Of a DNA stretch of 64,000 bases, positions 9,511-18,352 are shown one piece after another. Source of the stretch: Hymenobacter artigasi (GTDB lineage: Bacteria > Bacteroidota > Bacteroidia > Cytophagales > Hymenobacteraceae); NCBI RefSeq assembly GCF_012275535.1, contig NZ_JAAVTK010000007.1, positions 124,001-188,000 of the forward strand. Direction: 5' to 3'. Position 1 is the stretch's first letter, and each line of letters starts with the position of its first letter. Made by a program: the position numbers and the translations under genes. A model generated the notes under the pieces. The model had not been told where the DNA came from, ran no database searches, and saw only the letters and a list, made by a program, of their open reading frames with translations.

Positions 9511-10332
9511 CTAGACTCCACTAAAGGCATTAAATCCGCCGTCCACCACCACCGTTTCACCATTCACAAACCGCGAGGCGTTGCTGAGCAGGTAAATCAG
9601 CGTGCCGGTCAGCTCCTCCGGCTCGCCGAAGCGCTGGAAGGGCGTGTGGCTGATAAACTTGGTGGCCCGCTCGGTGTGCGAGCCGTCGGCGGCGATGAGC
9701 AGGTCGCGGTTTTGCTCGGTGAGGAACACGCCCGGCGCGATGGCATTCATGCGGATGCCACCGCCGTAGCGCAGGCCCAGTTCGGTGGCCATCCACCGGG
9801 TGTAGCCCTCGATGGCGGTTTTGGCCAGGGTGTAGCCCAGCACGCGGGTGAGGGGCCGCTGGGCAGTGATGGAAGAAATATTAACGATGGAGCCCGTGCC
9901 CTGGTCGGCCATCACGCGGCCGAAAACGGTGGTCGGAATCACGGTGCCGAACAGGTTCAAATCCACGGCCCGACGCGTGTCTTCAATGCCCACGTCGAAC
10001 AGGTTTTGGTCGGGGCCGATGGTGGCGCCCGGCATATTGCCGCCGGCCGCATTCACCAGCCCATCAATGCGGCCCCAGGTGCTCATTATTTTGTCGCAGG
10101 CTGCGGTCATCTGCCCCACGTCGAGCACATCGGCCAGTATAACCAGCGCCTCGCCGCCCACGGCCCGGATGGCGGCGGCGCGCGCTTCGGCCCGCTCGGC
10201 ATTACGGCCCATAATGGCCACTTTAGCGCCGGCCTCCGCCACCGCCAGCGACATCGACGCGCCCAGCACGCCGGTGGCCCCGGTGATAACGACGACTTTA
10301 TTGGCGAGCGAGAATTGGGATAGAAAAGGCAT
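9511..10332 (-). CDS. SDR-family D-mannonate oxidoreductase (fructuronate reductase)
   Basis: The protein is a classical short-chain dehydrogenase of 273 residues. It has a nucleotide-binding TGATGVLG motif at about residues 17-24, an NAAGG motif near 93, a catalytic serine in VNISSIT and the YTLAK tyrosine/lysine pair about 20 residues later. The closest known role is the SDR-type fructuronate reductase of glucuronate degradation, which interconverts D-fructuronate and D-mannonate with NAD(P)H. The assignment to mannonate comes mainly from the uxuA neighbour about 100 bases downstream. No uronate isomerase (uxaC) or KDG kinase is in the window. Confidence 0.85.
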   Translation of the reverse strand: MPFLSQFSLANKVVVITGATGVLGASMSLAVAEAGAKVAIMGRNAERAEARAAAIRAVGGEALVILADVLDVGQMTAACDKIMSTWGRIDGLVNAAGGNMPGATIGPDQNLFDVGIEDTRRAVDLNLFGTVIPTTVFGRVMADQGTGSIVNISSITAQRPLTRVLGYTLAKTAIEGYTRWMATELGLRYGGGIRMNAIAPGVFLTEQNRDLLIAADGSHTERATKFISHTPFQRFGEPEELTGTLIYLLSNASRFVNGETVVVDGGFNAFSGV

Positions 10333-10364
10333 AAGGTGTTGATATGTAGAAGTTGGTGGCGTCC

Positions 10365-10501
10365 GGTCTGACCGCCCTAGGCGGTCTGACCGGTTGTCGT
10401 TGTTTACCGGAACGTGCTCGCTTCAACCGGTCTGACCGGTTGTCGTTGTTTACCGTAACGTGCTTGCTTCAACCGGTCAGACCGCCTAGGGCGGTCAGAC
10501 C
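10365..10501. repeat. CCTAGG-centred inverted repeat, copy 1
   Basis: The 32-base arms (10365-10396 and 10470-10501) are complementary and contain GACCGCCCTAGGCGGTC, itself nearly palindromic. Between them a unit of about 50 bases, starting AACCGGTCTGACCGGTTGTC, is repeated. A second copy of the same family is at 22955-23064. It fills the gap between GH3 and the oxidoreductase gene. Confidence 0.85.
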
Positions 10502-10514
10502 AGGGCGGTGGTGG

Positions 10515-12785
10515 TTATGGCAGCAGCTCCAGCGTGCCGTCCAGCCGGATATCGTCTGAGGCACTGCCGACCATGAGGTTGAATTTGCCGGGTTCGGCCT
10601 GCCATTCCAGCTTGGCGTTGTAGAAGGCCAGCTTTTCTTTGTCGATGGTGAAGGTCACGGTTTTGCTTTCGCCGGGTTTGAGGCTGATTTTGCGGAAATC
10701 CTTCAGCTCCTTGAGCGGGCGTACTACGGAGGCCACGGGGTCGCGGAGGTAGAGCTGGGCCACTTCCTCGCCGGCTGTTTTGCCGGTGTTGGTGAGGGTG
10801 AAACTGACCTGCACCAACTCGCCGGCCTGCATTTGCGGGCGGCCGATTTTCAGGTCCGAATATTTGAACGTGGTGTAGCTCAGGCCGTAGCCGAAGGCGT
10901 AGCGCGGCGTATTGGGTGAGTCGATGTAGGCCGATTTGTAGCGGATGTCGCTGGGCCGGGTAATGGGGCGGCCGGTGTTGTACTGCTGGTTGTAGGCAAT
11001 TGGAATCTGGCCCACGCTGCGGGGGAAGGTGATGGGCAGCTTGCCGGCGGGGTTGTAGTCGCCATAAAGCACGTCGGCCAGCGCGGTGCCGCCTTCCGAG
11101 CCGGGCCACCAGGCGTAGAGGATGGCATCGGCCTGCTCGGCAATGGCGTCGAAGATGAGCGGGCGGCCACCGAATACGACTACCGCCACGGGTTTGCCGG
11201 TGGCTTTCAGGACTTTGAAAAGCTCCTCCTGCACGCCGGGCAGGTGGATATCGGTGCGCGATTTGGCCTCGCCGCTCATGTCCCAGCTTTCGCCCACGGT
11301 GAGGATGATGAGGTCGGCACTCTGGGCGGTGGCTACGGCCTGCTCGAAGCCGGCGCGGCTCTCGCCCGAAACCTCGCAGCCTTTGGCATAGCGCAGCTCG
11401 GTGGTTTTGCCGGCGCGTTGGCGCAGGCCGTCGTAGAGCGAGGTGATGCGGGTCGTGTCGGTGTCCACGGTCCAGCTGCCGTTGAGGTCGCGCCTGGCCT
11501 TGGCGAGGGGGCCGATGACGGCGATGCGGCGCAGCGTGTTGGCGAGGGGCAGGGTGGCGTTTTCGTTCTTGAGCAGCACCAGAGATTTCCGGGCCATCTG
11601 GCGGGCGGCGGCGCGGTTTTGCGGGTCGTTGAGGACTTGCTTTTCGCGCTTCTCATCCGAGAACCGGTAGGCGTCATCAAACAGGCCAAGCTCGAATTTC
11701 TTGCGCAGAATGCGGCGTACGGCATCATCAACTAAGTCAATTTTCACCTTGCCGTTGGTCACCAGCTGCTCCAGATTTTTATGGTAGGCGTCGCTTTCCA
11801 TGTCCATGTCGGAGCCGGCGGTGAGGGCTTTTTGGGCGGCATCGGCCTTGTCCGTGGCATAGCCCCAGTTGGCCATTTCGCCGATGGAGCCCCAGTCGCT
11901 CACCACGAAGCCGGGGTATTGCCACTGGCCTTTCAGGATGTCGCGCTGCAGGTAGGCGTTGCCGGTGGCCGGAATACCGTTCAGGGTGTTGAAGGAGTTC
12001 ATGAACGTGGCCACGCCGGCATCGGCGGCCGCTTTAAAGGGCGGTAGGTAGATTTCCCAGAGCTGCTGCTCGCTCATGTCCACGGCGTTGTAGTCGCGGC
12101 CGGCCAGGGCCGCGCCGTAGGCCGCGAAGTGCTTGGCGCAGGCCATCACGGCATCGGTGCCGCCCAGCGTTGAGCCCTGGAAACCCAGTACGCGGGCCTT
12201 CGCAATCTGGGCGCCGAGGTAGGTGTCCTCGCCCGCGCCTTCCATCACGCGGCCCCAGCGCGGGTCGCGCCCCACGTCCACCATCGGCGCAAACGTCCAG
12301 TGAATACCGGATGCGGCGGCTTCCCGGGCCGCCACGTGCGCGCCCAGCCGAATGGCATCCAAATCCCAGGAAGCGGCCTCGCCCAGCGGAATCGGGAAAG
12401 TGGTCTGGTAGCCGTGAATAACGTCGAGGCTGAACAGGAGCGGGATTTTAAGGCGCGATTTCAGGGCTTCAGCCTGGATTTCTCGGGTGTCCTTCACGCC
12501 CTTCACGTTCAGCATCGAGCCCACCTGCCCGGCGCGGATGCTGGCGAGCAGCGTGTTTTTGCGGTCGCTGGCCGGGCCGGTCACCTCGCGGCCGGAGTAC
12601 TGGTTGAGTTGGCCCACCTTCTCCTCCAGGGTCATCTGGGCCAGTAGGGCGGCCACGCGCCGTTCCACATCGGCGGGGCTGGCGGCGGTCGGGGCCGGGG
12701 CCGGTTTCTTCTTTTGCGCCCACGCTGCCTGGCCGGGCAGCAGGCCCAGCAACAGCAGCAGTGATTTAGGAAACGAAAAAGTCAT
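10515..12785 (-). CDS. bglX: Glycoside hydrolase family 3 beta-glucosidase, BglX-like
   Basis: The ATG at 12785 gives a proper signal peptide (SLLLLLGLLPGQAAWAQ); the open frame extends further without a signal. The mature protein has the GH3 N-terminal barrel (MTLEEKVGQLNQYSG, then GIHWTFAPMVDVGRDPRWGR and KHFAAYG) with the nucleophile Asp in GFVVSDWGS at about residue 297. The second alpha/beta domain follows (LVLLKNENATLPL, AVIGPLA), then a C-terminal fibronectin-III-like domain (VSFTLTNTGKTAGEEVAQLYL). About 756 residues is the usual BglX length. The enzyme removes terminal beta-linked sugars from oligosaccharides, probably in the periplasm. It is the fifth gene of the leftward operon. 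Confidence 0.93.
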   Translation of the reverse strand: MTFSFPKSLLLLLGLLPGQAAWAQKKKPAPAPTAASPADVERRVAALLAQMTLEEKVGQLNQYSGREVTGPASDRKNTLLASIRAGQVGSMLNVKGVKDTREIQAEALKSRLKIPLLFSLDVIHGYQTTFPIPLGEAASWDLDAIRLGAHVAAREAAASGIHWTFAPMVDVGRDPRWGRVMEGAGEDTYLGAQIAKARVLGFQGSTLGGTDAVMACAKHFAAYGAALAGRDYNAVDMSEQQLWEIYLPPFKAAADAGVATFMNSFNTLNGIPATGNAYLQRDILKGQWQYPGFVVSDWGSIGEMANWGYATDKADAAQKALTAGSDMDMESDAYHKNLEQLVTNGKVKIDLVDDAVRRILRKKFELGLFDDAYRFSDEKREKQVLNDPQNRAAARQMARKSLVLLKNENATLPLANTLRRIAVIGPLAKARRDLNGSWTVDTDTTRITSLYDGLRQRAGKTTELRYAKGCEVSGESRAGFEQAVATAQSADLIILTVGESWDMSGEAKSRTDIHLPGVQEELFKVLKATGKPVAVVVFGGRPLIFDAIAEQADAILYAWWPGSEGGTALADVLYGDYNPAGKLPITFPRSVGQIPIAYNQQYNTGRPITRPSDIRYKSAYIDSPNTPRYAFGYGLSYTTFKYSDLKIGRPQMQAGELVQVSFTLTNTGKTAGEEVAQLYLRDPVASVVRPLKELKDFRKISLKPGESKTVTFTIDKEKLAFYNAKLEWQAEPGKFNLMVGSASDDIRLDGTLELLP

Positions 12786-12981
12786 GCAATTGCGAAGGAA
12801 AAGCCCGGTCGGGACTTGGGAAAAGATATAGTGCTGTCTGGCGGCCACCGGCCACCGCTGCCCCGGCCGGGGCCTCATTTGTACGTTCCCACCATTCTCG
12901 TGAGGCGTAATTCCCGGCCGGGAAAGCGGTTTTCGGACTCCGGGATGGCCAGCGGCCGCCAGGTAAGCACAGGTTTGGGTT

Positions 12982-13062
12982 GTAGCGACGCATCCTGGCG
13001 TCTCGTCGTTGAACGATTTGGGCGAACGGCGCGGATGCCGAGGCGCCAGGATGCGTTGCTAC
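12982..13062. repeat. Inverted repeat supplying the GH-A gene stop codon
   Basis: The arms GTAGCGACGCATCCTGGCG (12982-13000) and CGCCAGGATGCGTTGCTAC (13044-13062) differ at one position. The outer end of the right arm contains the minus-strand TAG stop of the GH-A gene at 13059-13061. The element lies in the gap before the GH3 gene. Confidence 0.8.
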
Positions 13063-14492
13063 ATCGGTGGCCGACTATCAAAAAAATCGGCCAAGTGATA
13101 CATCTGTTGATTTAGCTCTTTCATTTGGTCGAGCAGCGCCGGGTAGGGCTCCAGGTTGTTGTCCACGATGCCCTTGTTGGCGTTGGTGTTCGAGGGCTCG
13201 GCCCCTACCAAAGTCGGGTCGTTGTCCTGGTATTTGAACCAGTGCCAGCCCACGCAATTCTTCGATTCGAGCAGGCCAAGGGTGAAATTCTGGTAAAAGC
13301 GGCCCCGGTCGGCCTGGGTCTTCACCACCCAGCCGGCCCCGGCGGTGTTGGCCAGGCCGGGGGCATCCTCGCCCTTCACGTACCACTCGGTAATGATGAA
13401 GGGCTTGCCGGCGGAAATTTCCCAGTCGCGCACCCAGTTCTTCTCGGGCGTCCAGTTGTTGTAGTAGTTGATGCTCACCGCGTCGAGGTACTTGCCTGCT
13501 ACCTTCATCAGTTCCGGATAGTAGCGCTGCGCGCCGTGGAAACGGCAGCCCAGGTACATGTGGTTGGGGTCGTACTTCTTCATCGCCGTGGCCACAATGC
13601 TGAAGTAGCGGTCGGCGGCGAAGGCCAGGAAGTCCTGCCGGTTCTGGTCGGTGATGGTTTCGAGGGTGATGCTGCGCTCATCGGCCCACTTTTTGGCGGC
13701 CACGTAGCCGGGCTCGGTGGCGGGCAGCGTCAGGTAGCCGTCGAGGTTTTTGCGCAGCAGTGGCATCTCGTTGTCGGAGAAATAGCCGAAAAGGTTCTTA
13801 TCCTTTTTGTTGCTGGCCAGCTTCCTGGCCTGCTCCTCCACGAACTCCGGGAAGCCGGGGTCGAAGGTGAAAATTACGTCGTTGGGGTAGCCCTTGTGGC
13901 CGGGCTGCACGTAGGTGCCGCCGCGCTTGCTGCCGTAGCCACTCATCAAATCGAGGTTGATGGTGTAGGCCAGCGGCTTATCCGCCCTGGCGTTTTCCGC
14001 CTGAATCTCCTTGGTGGCCGACCACGCGCCGGTGCCGTTGAAGCCATTGGCCAGGAGGAACTTGCGGGTAGCCGCCATCCAGCCGGCGCGGTCGCCGTAC
14101 TTGGCCTTCAGCGCCTTTTGGGTGCGCTCGGAGTTGCCGGGCTGCACGTCGTTGGGGGCGTTGTGCAGGTAGTAGTAGCCGTCGGGGTCCACGGCCCACC
14201 AGCGGTCAGCTATTTTCTCGACGTGGAAAAAGCCGGTGGCTTTGGTTTTCTTGTCGAGCCGCCCGCCGTACTTGTCCAGCTTGATGGTGGCCGGGGTGAA
14301 GCCTTGCAGGGTGGCGACGGTGCGTGTGGGGTAGTTCTTATACTCCGCGAAGCCCGCCTTGCCGTCGATGGTGGAGTTGTTGATGGTCTTTTTCGCGGCC
14401 ACGCGGAGGGTGTATTCGGCGCTGTCGCGGGAGGTTTGGGCGTGGGTGGTCAAACCTACCATTAGAAGTGCGAGTGTCAGCAGGCGGCTCAC
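13059..14492 (-). CDS. Secreted clan GH-A glycoside hydrolase, agarase-like
   Basis: The catalytic region resembles beta-agarase/GH50-type enzymes: RWWAVDPDGYYYLHNA (strand-1 motif), FGYFSDNEMPL with the probable acid/base Glu near residue 242, and FIITEWYVKG with the probable nucleophile Glu near 369, followed by GWHWFKYQDNDP. The start is ambiguous. The GTG at 14492 begins a short signal peptide (SRLLTLALLMVGLTTHAQ) and is preferred. An in-frame ATG at 14609 would translate a palindromic repeat into a Pro/Gly/Arg-rich leader. The stop codon lies in another repeat. It lies between GH2 and GH3 in the operon. Family number and substrate are uncertain. Confidence 0.78.
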   Translation of the reverse strand: MSRLLTLALLMVGLTTHAQTSRDSAEYTLRVAAKKTINNSTIDGKAGFAEYKNYPTRTVATLQGFTPATIKLDKYGGRLDKKTKATGFFHVEKIADRWWAVDPDGYYYLHNAPNDVQPGNSERTQKALKAKYGDRAGWMAATRKFLLANGFNGTGAWSATKEIQAENARADKPLAYTINLDLMSGYGSKRGGTYVQPGHKGYPNDVIFTFDPGFPEFVEEQARKLASNKKDKNLFGYFSDNEMPLLRKNLDGYLTLPATEPGYVAAKKWADERSITLETITDQNRQDFLAFAADRYFSIVATAMKKYDPNHMYLGCRFHGAQRYYPELMKVAGKYLDAVSINYYNNWTPEKNWVRDWEISAGKPFIITEWYVKGEDAPGLANTAGAGWVVKTQADRGRFYQNFTLGLLESKNCVGWHWFKYQDNDPTLVGAEPSNTNANKGIVDNNLEPYPALLDQMKELNQQMYHLADFFDSRPPM

Positions 14493-14494
14493 CT

Positions 14495-14596
14495 CACCCC
14501 CCGGCCCCCTCCCCTCTGGGAGAGGGGGAGCCAGACGCAGGTTCTTGGAATCGTTGAACGCACCCCCTCTCCCAGAGGGGAGGGGGCCGGGGGGTG
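14495..14596. repeat. CCCCGGCCCCCTCCCC-type inverted repeat at a gene start
   Basis: Two 34-base arms (14495-14528 and 14563-14596) are fully complementary and include GGCCCCCTCCCCTCTGGGAG. Read as protein in several frames it gives PPGPLPSGRG / PPLPEGRGPGG, a peptide often mis-annotated in genomes carrying this repeat. It sits just upstream of the preferred GTG start of the GH-A gene and ends about 10 bases before the end of GH2. Confidence 0.88.
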
Positions 14597-14605
14597 GGGT
14601 GTTTC

Positions 14606-16477
14606 TCATTTCCCGGTATCGTATTTAGCCGCCTGCTGCCGGTAATATTCCTGCAGCACATAAAATGCCTTCTTCTTCTGCCCGGTGTTAGAAATCAGGC
14701 CCTTGCGGTTAAACCCGTTCTGATACACCGGATGCTGCCGCCGCGTGGCGCGGAAGTCCACCAGAATCCAGGGCGTCATGCCGCGCAGGCCCTTGATGGC
14801 ACTCAGCATCTTGATTTGGTTCACGTAGAGCGCCTCCTGGTACTCCTCGCTCCAGCGGGTTTCGGCGTCGCCGTGGTAGCCGGCCAGGGCGCTGCCGCCC
14901 AGCTCGCTGATAACCACCGGCTTGTTGTACTTAATGTCGAAGGTGTACTTGGTGATTTCGCTGGGCTTGCCGCCCCAGTACCAGCCGGCATACTCGTTGA
15001 AGCTGGCCAGGTCTAGGAACTCGCCCAAGGGGTCGTCTACGTGCACCACGTTGTCGGGGGTGCGGTGCAGCTCCAGGGCGGCGGCGATGAGGCGGGTGTC
15101 GTCGAGGGCGCGGGCTTTGGTGGCCAGGCGGCTCATGAATTTCAGGCGCGGGTCGCCGAGCGGCGTTTCGTTGCCGATGGACCACACCACCACGCTGGCA
15201 CGGTTTTTCCCCATCGAAATCAGGTCCGAAAGCTGCTGCTCGGCGTTCTGGTAGGTGGTGGGGTTTTCCCAGGCAATGGTCCAGTACACCGGCACTTCGG
15301 CCCATACCAGCAGGCCCATCTCGTCGGCCAGCTTCAGCATGATTTCGTTGTGGGGGTAGTGGGCCAGGCGCACGTAGTTGCAGCCCAGCTCTTTGGCCCA
15401 GGTGAGCAGCATGCGCAGGTCGCCCTCGCCACGCGCCCGGCCCGGAATCAGCGGGTTCTCATCGTGAATGGAAATGCCGCGCAGAAAAATGGATTTGCCA
15501 TTCAGCAACAGGTCCTGCCCTTTGGTCTGAATGGTGCGGAAGCCAATTTTGTCCTGCACTGTTTCGCTGCCGTTGGTGAGCGACACGGCGTAGCGCGTAG
15601 GGCTCAGCGGCGACCACAGCTTCAGCTTTTTAGCGGGCAGCCGGAAGGTAGCGCGGCCTTCGCCGTCGGTTTTCAGAGTTTGCCGCAGGCCGGCTTCGGC
15701 AATGTTGAGCGTCACCGACTGGCCAGCTTTTTCGGGGCCATCGAGCTGCACGTAGCCGGCCAGGGTGCTGGCATCGTCCTTGGCCAGCTGCACCTTGTAG
15801 TCCACGATGAAGGTGCCGGGCGTTTCGGCAATGAATACGTCGCGGGTGATGCCGCCGTAGTTCCACCAGTCGGTGTTGATGGTGGGTACTTCCTCGGTGT
15901 GGCGGGTATTGTCGGCCTTAACCACCACGAAGTTGTCGCCGGTGGCGCTCAGCTTATCGGTGATTTCCAGCTGAATAGGTGTGAAGCCGCCCTTGTGCAT
16001 ACCCAGCTTCTTGCCGTTGAGGTAGATGTGCGACTCGTAGTTTATCGCCCCGAAGTACAGGAAATACCGCTTCCCCGCCGTGGGCTTCAGCTTGAAATCC
16101 TTCTTAAACCAGATGGTGCCTTCGTAGTACAGCAGCTTGATATCCTGCGAGTTCCAGTCGCCGGGAATCTGCATGGCGGCCGAGTGGTCGAAGTCGTACT
16201 CAATCAGCTCGGGCTCCTGCGAATTGCTGGGTTTCTGGTTGTCGTAGTAGCCGCCTTTGCCGGTGGCCGACTTGTCGAAGGCCTCGCGGCGGTAGTCATA
16301 AAAGCCGTTTTCGTAGGGGTCGATGATGTAGTTCCAACTGCCGTTAAGGCTGAGCACGCGGCGGCCCGGGGCATTCTGAATCAGGCTGGTCTGGGCCTGG
16401 GCGGCCGGGCCAGTGAAGAGGCTGAGGACGCCCAGAATGAGGGACAATAGCAGCTTCAGCGGAGTGGGTGGGGTCAT
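14606..16477 (-). CDS. Glycoside hydrolase family 2 beta-glucuronidase/beta-galactosidase
   Basis: A signal peptide (LLLSLILGVLSLFTGPAAQAQ) is followed by the GH2 sugar-binding domain (LNGSWNYIIDPY, IWFKKDF, HIYLNGKKLGMHKGGFTP), an immunoglobulin-like domain and the catalytic barrel (GISIHDENP, YVRLAHYPH, SVVVWSIGNETPLG). The acid/base Glu lies in the NE pair at about residue 437 and the nucleophile Glu in VVISELGG at about 525. The 623-residue length fits beta-glucuronidases rather than long LacZ enzymes. With uxuA and the mannonate oxidoreductase downstream in the operon, release of glucuronic acid is the most natural role, though beta-galactosidase activity cannot be excluded. Confidence 0.88.
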   Translation of the reverse strand: MTPPTPLKLLLSLILGVLSLFTGPAAQAQTSLIQNAPGRRVLSLNGSWNYIIDPYENGFYDYRREAFDKSATGKGGYYDNQKPSNSQEPELIEYDFDHSAAMQIPGDWNSQDIKLLYYEGTIWFKKDFKLKPTAGKRYFLYFGAINYESHIYLNGKKLGMHKGGFTPIQLEITDKLSATGDNFVVVKADNTRHTEEVPTINTDWWNYGGITRDVFIAETPGTFIVDYKVQLAKDDASTLAGYVQLDGPEKAGQSVTLNIAEAGLRQTLKTDGEGRATFRLPAKKLKLWSPLSPTRYAVSLTNGSETVQDKIGFRTIQTKGQDLLLNGKSIFLRGISIHDENPLIPGRARGEGDLRMLLTWAKELGCNYVRLAHYPHNEIMLKLADEMGLLVWAEVPVYWTIAWENPTTYQNAEQQLSDLISMGKNRASVVVWSIGNETPLGDPRLKFMSRLATKARALDDTRLIAAALELHRTPDNVVHVDDPLGEFLDLASFNEYAGWYWGGKPSEITKYTFDIKYNKPVVISELGGSALAGYHGDAETRWSEEYQEALYVNQIKMLSAIKGLRGMTPWILVDFRATRRQHPVYQNGFNRKGLISNTGQKKKAFYVLQEYYRQQAAKYDTGK

Positions 16478-16530
16478 GTGGAGGGAGGAGGAGGAAAGGG
16501 GTGTTAGTGAAATAGTATGGGGTGAAAAGT

Positions 16531-16630
16531 TGTCGTCCTGAGCTTGCGAAGGACCTTGTCACGCTCGTGCCAGTTGAATTACTGCAAACTGTTCTGCTGT
16601 CGGAAGGTCCTTCGCAAGCTCAGGATGACA
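16531..16630. repeat. Inverted repeat between susD and GH2
   Basis: The 27-base arms (16531-16557 and 16604-16630) pair with one mismatch. The core is CCTGAGCTTGCGAAGGACCT. The element is large enough to form a stable stem-loop in the operon mRNA. Confidence 0.85.
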
Positions 16631-16661
16631 GCCGCCCACCCATCCTGTTTTCACCAATTCA

Positions 16662-18164
16662 CTAGTTATAGCCGGGGTTCTGGGTCAGAATCGGGTTGGT
16701 CTGGATTTCCTGAATCGGGAGGGGAAACACCAGGTTGTTGGCGGTGATGGGCTTGATGCCGGTGCGCGCAAACAAGGCGTTCATCACGGGCAAGGCGCGG
16801 TCGGTGCGCACGAGGTCGAACCAGCGGTGGCCTTCGAAATTCAGTTCCAGGCGGCGCTCCAGCTCCAGGCGGGTGCGCAGGTCGGTTTGGCTGATGGTGG
16901 CGGGCAGGTCTACAGCCGGGGCGGCGGTAGCCACGGGCAGGCCGCGCGAGCGGCGGATGACGCGGTTCACGGCGTCGAGGGCGGCGGGGGTAAGGGTGCC
17001 GCCTTCGTTCACGGCTTCGGCGTACATGAGCAGCACGTCGGCGTAGCGCAGGATAATCCAGTCGTTTTCGGCGTCGTAGGCGCTGGTGGGCACGTCGCTG
17101 TACTTCTTGGTGTAGTAAAGGATGGCAGCGCCCGTGCCCGAAGAGCCGAAGGAAGCGGCGGCCCGCACATCGGAAGCGCCGCTGGTGGCAAAGGCGGCCA
17201 CCAGGTCGGGGTCTACGGAGTTGAACTGCTGGCCCTGGCTGGCGTTGTTGTTCACGGTGAGGGCCAGGGCGGTGGGCAGAATGGGCATAAACCAGGTGCT
17301 GAAGTAGCTGCCGATGCCCAAAGCACCCCGGCTGTAGCGGGCGGCGGCCAGGATTTCGGTGTTCATCTCGTTGTTGGTCAAAAAGATGCTGGCGTAGGTG
17401 GCCTGCAGCGCGTAGGCATTGCCGTCGATGACCTTTTTCAGGGCGGTGGCGGCCTCGCCGTACTTCTTCTGGGTTAGCAGCACTTTGCCCAGCAGGCCCT
17501 GCGTGGCCCCTTTGGTGGCGCGGCCCAGGTTGGCTCCGGTTTGGGTGGCGGGCAGGTTGGCTTCGGCAAAAGCCAGGTCCTGCTCAATCTGGGTGTACAC
17601 CTGGGCCTTGGGGGCACGGCCAAACTGGTAGGCATCGGGAATAGATGTGATTTCGCTGGTTACCAGCGGCACATCGCCCCAGATTTGCACGGCATTGAAA
17701 TACGCCAGCGCCCGGATGAAGCGCACCTCGCCGTAGAAGCGGTTGCGCGTGGCATCGGTGAGCTTCACGGCGCCGGCCCGGCTCAGGATGATGTTGCAGC
17801 GCGCAATGGCCCGGTAGGTCACCAGCCATTGGCTGGGCAGGCGCGGGTTGAGGCCGGAAAGGCTGAAGTCGTTGAACTCGTTGAGCGCCTCGCCCGACGT
17901 CACCGCAAAGCTGTTATCGGAGGGAATTTCGGCGTAGACGAACAGGCCCCGGTTGCTGCCATTGCCATACATGTCCTGTAGGGAGGAGTAGGCCGCCGTC
18001 ACGCCGGTCACGATGCTCAGCGAATCGGTATAGCCCAGGGAGCTGGGCAGGCGGGTAGGGTCGTTCAGGTCGATGAAGTCCTTGCTGCACGACGTGGTGC
18101 CCAGCGCGGCCAGGCCCAGCAGCGCGGCGAAGGACGCGCCTTTGAAAAGTTGAGATATAGTCAT
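16662..18164 (-). CDS. SusD-like glycan-binding outer-membrane lipoprotein
   Basis: The ATG at 18164 begins a lipoprotein signal (FAALLGLAALGTTSC), placing the lipid-bearing Cys near residue 26. SusD-family features follow: YSSLQDMYGNG, the N-terminal TPR region with VRFIRALAYFNAVQIWGDVPLV, and the C-terminal RYADVLLMYAEAVNEGG and ELNFEGHRWFDLVRT motifs. The 500-residue length is typical. SusD proteins sit on the cell surface and form a lid over a SusC channel to capture oligosaccharides. It lies directly downstream of the SusC gene, as expected, with a palindromic repeat between them. Confidence 0.95.
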   Translation of the reverse strand: MTISQLFKGASFAALLGLAALGTTSCSKDFIDLNDPTRLPSSLGYTDSLSIVTGVTAAYSSLQDMYGNGSNRGLFVYAEIPSDNSFAVTSGEALNEFNDFSLSGLNPRLPSQWLVTYRAIARCNIILSRAGAVKLTDATRNRFYGEVRFIRALAYFNAVQIWGDVPLVTSEITSIPDAYQFGRAPKAQVYTQIEQDLAFAEANLPATQTGANLGRATKGATQGLLGKVLLTQKKYGEAATALKKVIDGNAYALQATYASIFLTNNEMNTEILAAARYSRGALGIGSYFSTWFMPILPTALALTVNNNASQGQQFNSVDPDLVAAFATSGASDVRAAASFGSSGTGAAILYYTKKYSDVPTSAYDAENDWIILRYADVLLMYAEAVNEGGTLTPAALDAVNRVIRRSRGLPVATAAPAVDLPATISQTDLRTRLELERRLELNFEGHRWFDLVRTDRALPVMNALFARTGIKPITANNLVFPLPIQEIQTNPILTQNPGYN

Positions 18165-18230
18165 GGTGGGAATTGAATTAAGAGATTGGTGCGGAAAGCC
18201 CGTCATGCTGGATGGGCTGTCATGTAGCCG

Positions 18231-18332
18231 AACGTTCATGCAGAGCGCAGCGAAGCATCTTTACTGCTGTAGTAATCAATGCTGATGGCAACGAAGCGGG
18301 CAAGATGCTTCGCTGCGCTCTGCATGACCGTT
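18231..18332. repeat. Inverted repeat between susC and susD
   Basis: The 31-base arms (18231-18261 and 18302-18332) differ at one position and contain TCATGCAGAGCGCAGCGAAG. It belongs to the same broad TCATGC...GCATGA type as 53303-53408. It could set different amounts of susC and susD message. Confidence 0.85.
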
Positions 18333-18352
18333 CTGCTACCTGGCGTGGCGTT

